DNA from: JAVBLG01 sp031553655
GTDB taxonomy: Bacteria; Desulfobacterota; Desulfovibrionia; Desulfovibrionales; Desulfovibrionaceae
DNA: 33,919 bases
Reading direction: 5' to 3'
Assembly: GCA_031553655.1 (NCBI GenBank)
Contig: JAVBLG010000055.1
Span: forward strand, 1-33,919
Shown: piece after piece, positions 31,647-33,919 of the stretch
Layout: every line of letters starts with the position of its first letter
Position numbering within the stretch: the stretch's first letter is position 1
The notes under the pieces: model-generated
The model's database searches: none
What the model was told of the DNA's origin: nothing
Seen by the model: the letters and a program-made list of their open reading frames with translations, nothing else
Translations under genes and position numbers: made by a program

Positions 31647-32432
31647 ATGGATGGAGATATTTTACTTTTCGATATAGGCAACACTTCAATAAAAGTGGGG
31701 CTGGCCAACTCCGACGGCGTATACAACTCTTATACTTTACGCACCGACGCCGGGCAAACGGCCGATAGCCTGGGGCTCACTCTCACAGAGCTTTTGCGGC
31801 ATGCAGGCATTGAATCCGGCAAGATTTCGGCTGCCTTGTGCAGTTCAGTAGTGCCGTCGATGAATCCGCTTCTGCGCGAAGCCGGTAAGCGTTTTTTGGG
31901 TCTTGAACCCAGGTTTGTGCCCGAAAATTTGCCTGTGCCGCTGGAAAACCGCTATGAGCGCCCAATGGAAGTCGGAGCGGATCGTTTGGTTACCTCCTTT
32001 GCAGCCAGACAATTTTTGCCCGACGCCGATTCAATTATCTGCGTCGATTTTGGCACAGCCACCACATTTGACTGTATCAGCGGCCAGGCTTATCTTGGCG
32101 GCCTGATTTTTCCCGGCGTGGCCACGGCGGCCGGATCGCTTTTCGCCAATGCCGCCAAATTGCCCAGAGTCAGCCTGGAAGTGGCCGAAGACGCCCCAAG
32201 CCCATGCCGTGACACGTCAACCAGCATCAACCACGGCATGATTTTCGGCTTCGCCGCCATGTCCGAAGGACTGATCGCCAGGCTTGCCAAAAATATGCCG
32301 GGCAAAACAGAAGCCATCGCCACCGGCGGCTTTGCCCCGCGTATAGCCAGGGTATCGTCCTGCTTTGACCATGTTCTGCCGGAGCTGCTGCTGGAAGGTC
32401 TGCGCCTGCTGTATTTCAAAAACCAGCATTAA
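31647..32432 (+). CDS. coaX: Type III pantothenate kinase
   Basis: 261 residues. It phosphorylates pantothenate, the first step of coenzyme A synthesis. DIGNTSIKVGL near residue 8 is the phosphate-binding loop of the ASKHA fold; CSSVVPSMN, ERPMEVGADRLV near residue 105 (the usual GADR with catalytic Asp) and VDFGTATTFD near 131 follow. The C-terminal ATGGFAPRIA completes the ATP site. No gene for type I or II kinase lies nearby. Confidence 0.95.
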   Translation: MDGDILLFDIGNTSIKVGLANSDGVYNSYTLRTDAGQTADSLGLTLTELLRHAGIESGKISAALCSSVVPSMNPLLREAGKRFLGLEPRFVPENLPVPLENRYERPMEVGADRLVTSFAARQFLPDADSIICVDFGTATTFDCISGQAYLGGLIFPGVATAAGSLFANAAKLPRVSLEVAEDAPSPCRDTSTSINHGMIFGFAAMSEGLIARLAKNMPGKTEAIATGGFAPRIARVSSCFDHVLPELLLEGLRLLYFKNQH

Positions 32433-32472
32433 TAAAAAAAACCCTTCTAAAAATGTCTTCAGGAGTGTTGCC

Positions 32473-33780
32473 ATGAACAGCATTATGTCCGTAATCGCCC
32501 GCGAGATACTCGACTCCCGCGGCAATCCCACGGTTGAAGTTGAAGTTTCCCTCGAATCCGGCCACACCGGCCGGGCTGCGGTGCCCTCCGGGGCCTCCAC
32601 CGGTTCGCGCGAAGCCCTGGAACTGCGTGACGGCGATAAAGGCCGTTACAACGGCAAAGGCGTGTCCAGAGCTGTTGACAATGTCAATGGAGAAATCGCC
32701 GAAGCGGTGATGGGCCTCAATGCCCTGCGTCAGGTGCAACTTGACTCCACCCTGATCGACCTCGACGGAACGGAAAGCAAAAACCGCCTCGGCGCCAATG
32801 CCCTGCTCGGCGTGTCCATGGCCACAGCCCGTGCCGCCGCCCTTTCCCTGGGCCTGCCCCTCTACCAGTATCTCGGCGGCGTAAACTCCAAACTCATGCC
32901 CGTGCCGTTGATGAACATTATTAACGGCGGCGCGCACGCCCCCAACAATTTGGATATTCAGGAATTCATGATCATGCCTGTGGGCGCGGCCTCTTTCCGC
33001 GACGCCCTGCGCATGGGCGCCGAAGTGTTCCATACCCTCAAAACCATCCTCTCGGCCGACGGCCACGTCACCAGCGTGGGTGATGAAGGCGGCTTTGCCC
33101 CCAATCTGAAAAACCACGATCAGGCCTTTGCTTATATCATCAAGGCCATTGAGGAAGCGGGCTATATCCCCGGCGCGGAAATCGCCCTGGGTATCGACGC
33201 CGCCGCCAGCGAATTTTACAAAGACGGCAAATATGTGCTTGGCGGCGAAAAGAAAAAATTCAGCAATACCGAAATGGTCAACTGGCTCGGCGAGTTCACC
33301 ACCAAGTATCCGCTGATCTCCATCGAAGACGGCCTGGCCGAAAACGACTGGGACGGCTGGAAGCACCTCACCATGGAACTCGGCGACAGCATTCAGCTCG
33401 TGGGCGATGACGTGTTCGTGACCAATCCGGCCATTCTGGCCGAAGGCATTGGCGAAGGCGTAGGCAACTCCATTCTGATCAAGCTCAATCAGATCGGCAC
33501 CCTCACCGAAACCCTCGACACCATCGAAATGGCCAAGGAAGCCGCCTACTCCACCGTGATCTCCCACCGCTCCGGCGAAACCGAAGACTCCTTCATCGCC
33601 GACCTCGCCGTGGGCGTGAACGCCGGGCAAATCAAAACCGGTTCTCTCTGCCGCAGCGACCGCATGGCCAAATACAACCAGCTGCTGCGCATCGAAGAAG
33701 AACTCGGCGACGCGTCCGACTACTTCGGACCAACCATGGCCGAGTATTACTTTACAGTAGATTCTGACGAAGAAGCGTAG
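32473..33780 (+). CDS. eno: Enolase
   Basis: 435 residues from ATG 32473, with AGGAG eight bases upstream. It interconverts 2-phosphoglycerate and phosphoenolpyruvate. The family order is complete: ILDSRGNPTVEVEV near residue 12, PSGASTGSREALELRD near 38, INGGAHAPNNLDIQEFM near 155, DEGGFAPN near 208 (catalytic Glu), SIEDGLAENDWDGW near 288, GDDVFVTN near 316, and SHRSGETEDS near 370. This is the last gene before the artefactual sequence. Confidence 0.97.
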   Translation: MNSIMSVIAREILDSRGNPTVEVEVSLESGHTGRAAVPSGASTGSREALELRDGDKGRYNGKGVSRAVDNVNGEIAEAVMGLNALRQVQLDSTLIDLDGTESKNRLGANALLGVSMATARAAALSLGLPLYQYLGGVNSKLMPVPLMNIINGGAHAPNNLDIQEFMIMPVGAASFRDALRMGAEVFHTLKTILSADGHVTSVGDEGGFAPNLKNHDQAFAYIIKAIEEAGYIPGAEIALGIDAAASEFYKDGKYVLGGEKKKFSNTEMVNWLGEFTTKYPLISIEDGLAENDWDGWKHLTMELGDSIQLVGDDVFVTNPAILAEGIGEGVGNSILIKLNQIGTLTETLDTIEMAKEAAYSTVISHRSGETEDSFIADLAVGVNAGQIKTGSLCRSDRMAKYNQLLRIEEELGDASDYFGPTMAEYYFTVDSDEEA

Positions 33781-33785
33781 GGAAT

Positions 33786-33919
<134 letters not shown>

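Noticed and set aside
32416..33630. 404-codon minus-strand frame opposite eno.
   Set aside because: Antisense shadow caused by biased codon use in enolase.

Overview
The window looks like a chromosomal contig of an anaerobic, sulfate-reducing member of the Desulfovibrionaceae. Evidence is a dissimilatory-type sulfate adenylyltransferase next to a SLC13-type anion carrier, an oxygen-sensitive glycyl radical enzyme (GRE) with its activase, a ferredoxin-nitroreductase, several sigma-54 promoters and a likely selenoprotein. Base composition is near 50% GC with AT-rich intergenic islands. Both ends look like assembly boundaries: the left end lies at or close to the edge of an IS110/IS1111-type element, and the right end is an artefactual poly-G run.

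Layout. 1-1434: IS1111-type insertion sequence. 1440-1921: dispersed GC-rich repeats and a long palindrome. 1907-9324 (minus): an operon-like run of a ThiS/MoaD-like protein, mtnA, a surface-carbohydrate protein, an RNase II/R-type nuclease, plsY and thrC. 9325-10776: a toxin-antitoxin island with an MqsR toxin, a short MqsA, a decayed fragment and a HigA-type antitoxin without toxin. 10870-14006 (minus): sat and the SLC13 carrier. 14399-23878: the accessory GRE region. 23967-26781: an unknown gene, citDE without citF, and a frameshifted mgtC. 26886-33780: ordinary genes (amidase, rdgB, two poorly known proteins, phosphoesterase, formyl-THF cyclo-ligase, pgeF, coaX, eno).

The GRE region is the most interesting part. 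It holds a ferredoxin-nitroreductase (14468), a GRE (15508), its radical-SAM activase (18047), a small HesB/IscA-like gene read through an in-frame TGA with a SECIS-like hairpin (18981), a PAS-AAA-HTH sigma-54 activator (19408), an MFS transporter (21410) and a TSUP permease (23123). Strong -24/-12 sigma-54 promoters precede the nitroreductase, the GRE and the MFS gene, so the local activator probably senses a ligand and switches on uptake and GRE catabolism together. The GRE has Cys-Val-Ala where characterised eliminating GREs have Cys-x-Glu, so it is not an ordinary choline, diol, hydroxyproline or isethionate lyase; its substrate cannot be named from sequence. The MFS gene with its promoter lies between two near-identical 214-bp inverted repeats.

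No tRNA, rRNA or CRISPR array was recognised. Functional names rest on motif recognition by eye; no database search was run.
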